Of a DNA stretch of 64,000 nt, positions 62,994-64,000 are shown one piece after another (the stretch's first letter is position 1; every line of letters begins with the position of its first letter). Origin of the DNA: Azadirachta indica (taxonomy: Eukaryota; Streptophyta; Magnoliopsida; Sapindales; Meliaceae); assembly GCA_022749755.1 (NCBI GenBank), contig CM040441.1:22135475-22199474 (forward strand), written 5' to 3'. A program made the position numbers and the translations under genes. The notes beneath the pieces are model-generated. The model was not told the origin of the DNA and made no database searches. It was given only the letters and a program-made list of their open reading frames with translations.

Positions 62994-64000
62994 ATGAAAA
63001 TAAAATGAATTTGTTTCTTGTTCAATGTAAATTTAATATTATTAGGGCATTAGGGCATTAGGGATTCATTTTGTTGAAAATTATAGAAATCATCCTTTAC
63101 TCATTTTTTTAACTCAATTAAGAATTACTTAATAGATCAGAAGATAAATATATTGAAATACATTACAATACTTCTTTGAAGAAAAGGTAACAAAATGAAA
63201 GATTAATTATTCAATTTATTTGTGAAAAATATAACATATCTTGTTCTTGGTTTGTAGAAAATATGCAAGCATTTAGTGTACCTTTTGTTAACAATGAATC
63301 AAACCTCCTAACAAACCAAAACACTTTTAAGAAATATAGTTCACTCAATTGAAAAGATTTTGCATTGAGCACAACTTAGAATGATAAAAAAACAATGCTA
63401 TAAAATCAACAAAACTACACCCTTAGCCCTAATTAGTAATTTAGAAAGACATTATTTAATTGAAGTTCAAATTACAAAAGGAAACAAAAATGGTAACTCA
63501 AAATCTGCCTCCTCACTTCCACATCTTCCTTTATATAGGTAAAACAAAAGACATTTCACATGTGTGAACATAATTCGTCAATTTTTAATTAATCACGCTC
63601 TACCAACTTCCAACATATTTTTTACCATTAAAACCACTGAATTTCATAAAACAGCCTTCTTCAAAGTTGTAGGTGGATAATTCAGCTTTCTAATGGTCTA
63701 AATCTTACCTTTATTGATGTTTGAAAACGTGAGTTGTGTTGAAAATAGGCAGAAATGTTCAAGTCGCATTTCTCCACCGCCCTTCTAGAATGATAGTTTT
63801 TTTTGGTAGCCGACCAGTTGAAATTTGAGAAAGTGCAAAATATAAACGATTTAAATCCTTTTCTTAGCTTTTTAGATCACCAAAGCATATAATATTTCGT
63901 CACGTATTTAGGGGGATACGGCCCAAAAATAGAAGGATGTTGGGATGGATCAAAGATGCGCTTGAGTTCTGTTGAAACCCAATTTTGTCCCATTAATTGC

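Larger units (their letters stand above)
61811..64000 (-). other. RAD50 intron (incomplete) with inserted retroelement and gap
   Basis: No RAD50 exon could be found upstream of 61810 in this window, so an intron of at least 2.2 kb follows. It holds a small Copia/TRIM-like element (62015 to the gap) and a 100-N gap. The DNA after the gap (62994-64000) is AT-rich with no coding signal recognised. Confidence 0.6.

Overview
This window is plant nuclear DNA. It is about 30% GC with long AT-rich spacers, and its genes are intron-split, with GT/AG junctions that join conserved plant proteins exactly in frame. It also holds plant-type transposons. Three housekeeping genes and a secreted peptide gene mark a eudicot. 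From memory, the SHMT protein most resembles rosid (for example Citrus) sequences, but that placement is a guess.

Left third (1-29 kb): a transposon graveyard. A decayed CACTA (En/Spm) element on the minus strand (about 0.4-6.65 kb) carries a TNP2-type transposase and a TNPA/Transposase_24-type second gene. Next comes a higher-order tandem array (7.03-10.21 kb) of about 1.5-kb units, each with a GC-rich, hairpin-prone island. Two broken host-gene pieces follow: an intron-containing DUF620 gene fragment (10.2-10.8 kb) and a cytokinin-response-factor-type AP2/ERF pseudogene (12.5-13.2 kb). After them lie a Tat/Athila-like LTR element with a decayed Transposase_32 ORF (13.6-17.7 kb), two minisatellites (18.8-19.9 kb), two probable solo LTRs (21.5-22.5 and 26.9-28.5 kb), a Copia 3' end on the minus strand (22.5-23.2 kb) and a gag remnant (25.5 kb).

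Middle (29-49 kb): an intact single-exon RALF peptide gene (29.8 kb, plus) and a complete two-exon S-adenosylhomocysteine hydrolase gene (34.15-35.83 kb, minus). About 13 kb of AT-rich spacer follows, with TIR-bearing short repeats, a GC-rich island at 39.5 kb and microsatellites.

Right (49-64 kb): a complete four-exon cytosolic serine hydroxymethyltransferase gene (49.24-51.42 kb, plus), then the 3' half of RAD50 (53.26-61.81 kb, minus). RAD50 shows thirteen exons, from just before the zinc hook to the stop codon. Its next intron holds a small Copia/TRIM-like element that runs into a 100-N assembly gap.

Functionally, SAHH and SHMT both feed the one-carbon/activated-methyl cycle, about 14 kb apart; I see no sign that this is more than chance. 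RAD50 belongs to the MRE11-RAD50-NBS1 DNA-repair complex. Many nonsense changes in the dead elements fit single C-to-T or G-to-A transitions, as expected for methylated, silenced DNA. I found no convincing new molecular system. The oddest regions are the 7-13 kb array with host-gene fragments, the 39.5-kb GC island and the palindrome cluster upstream of SHMT.
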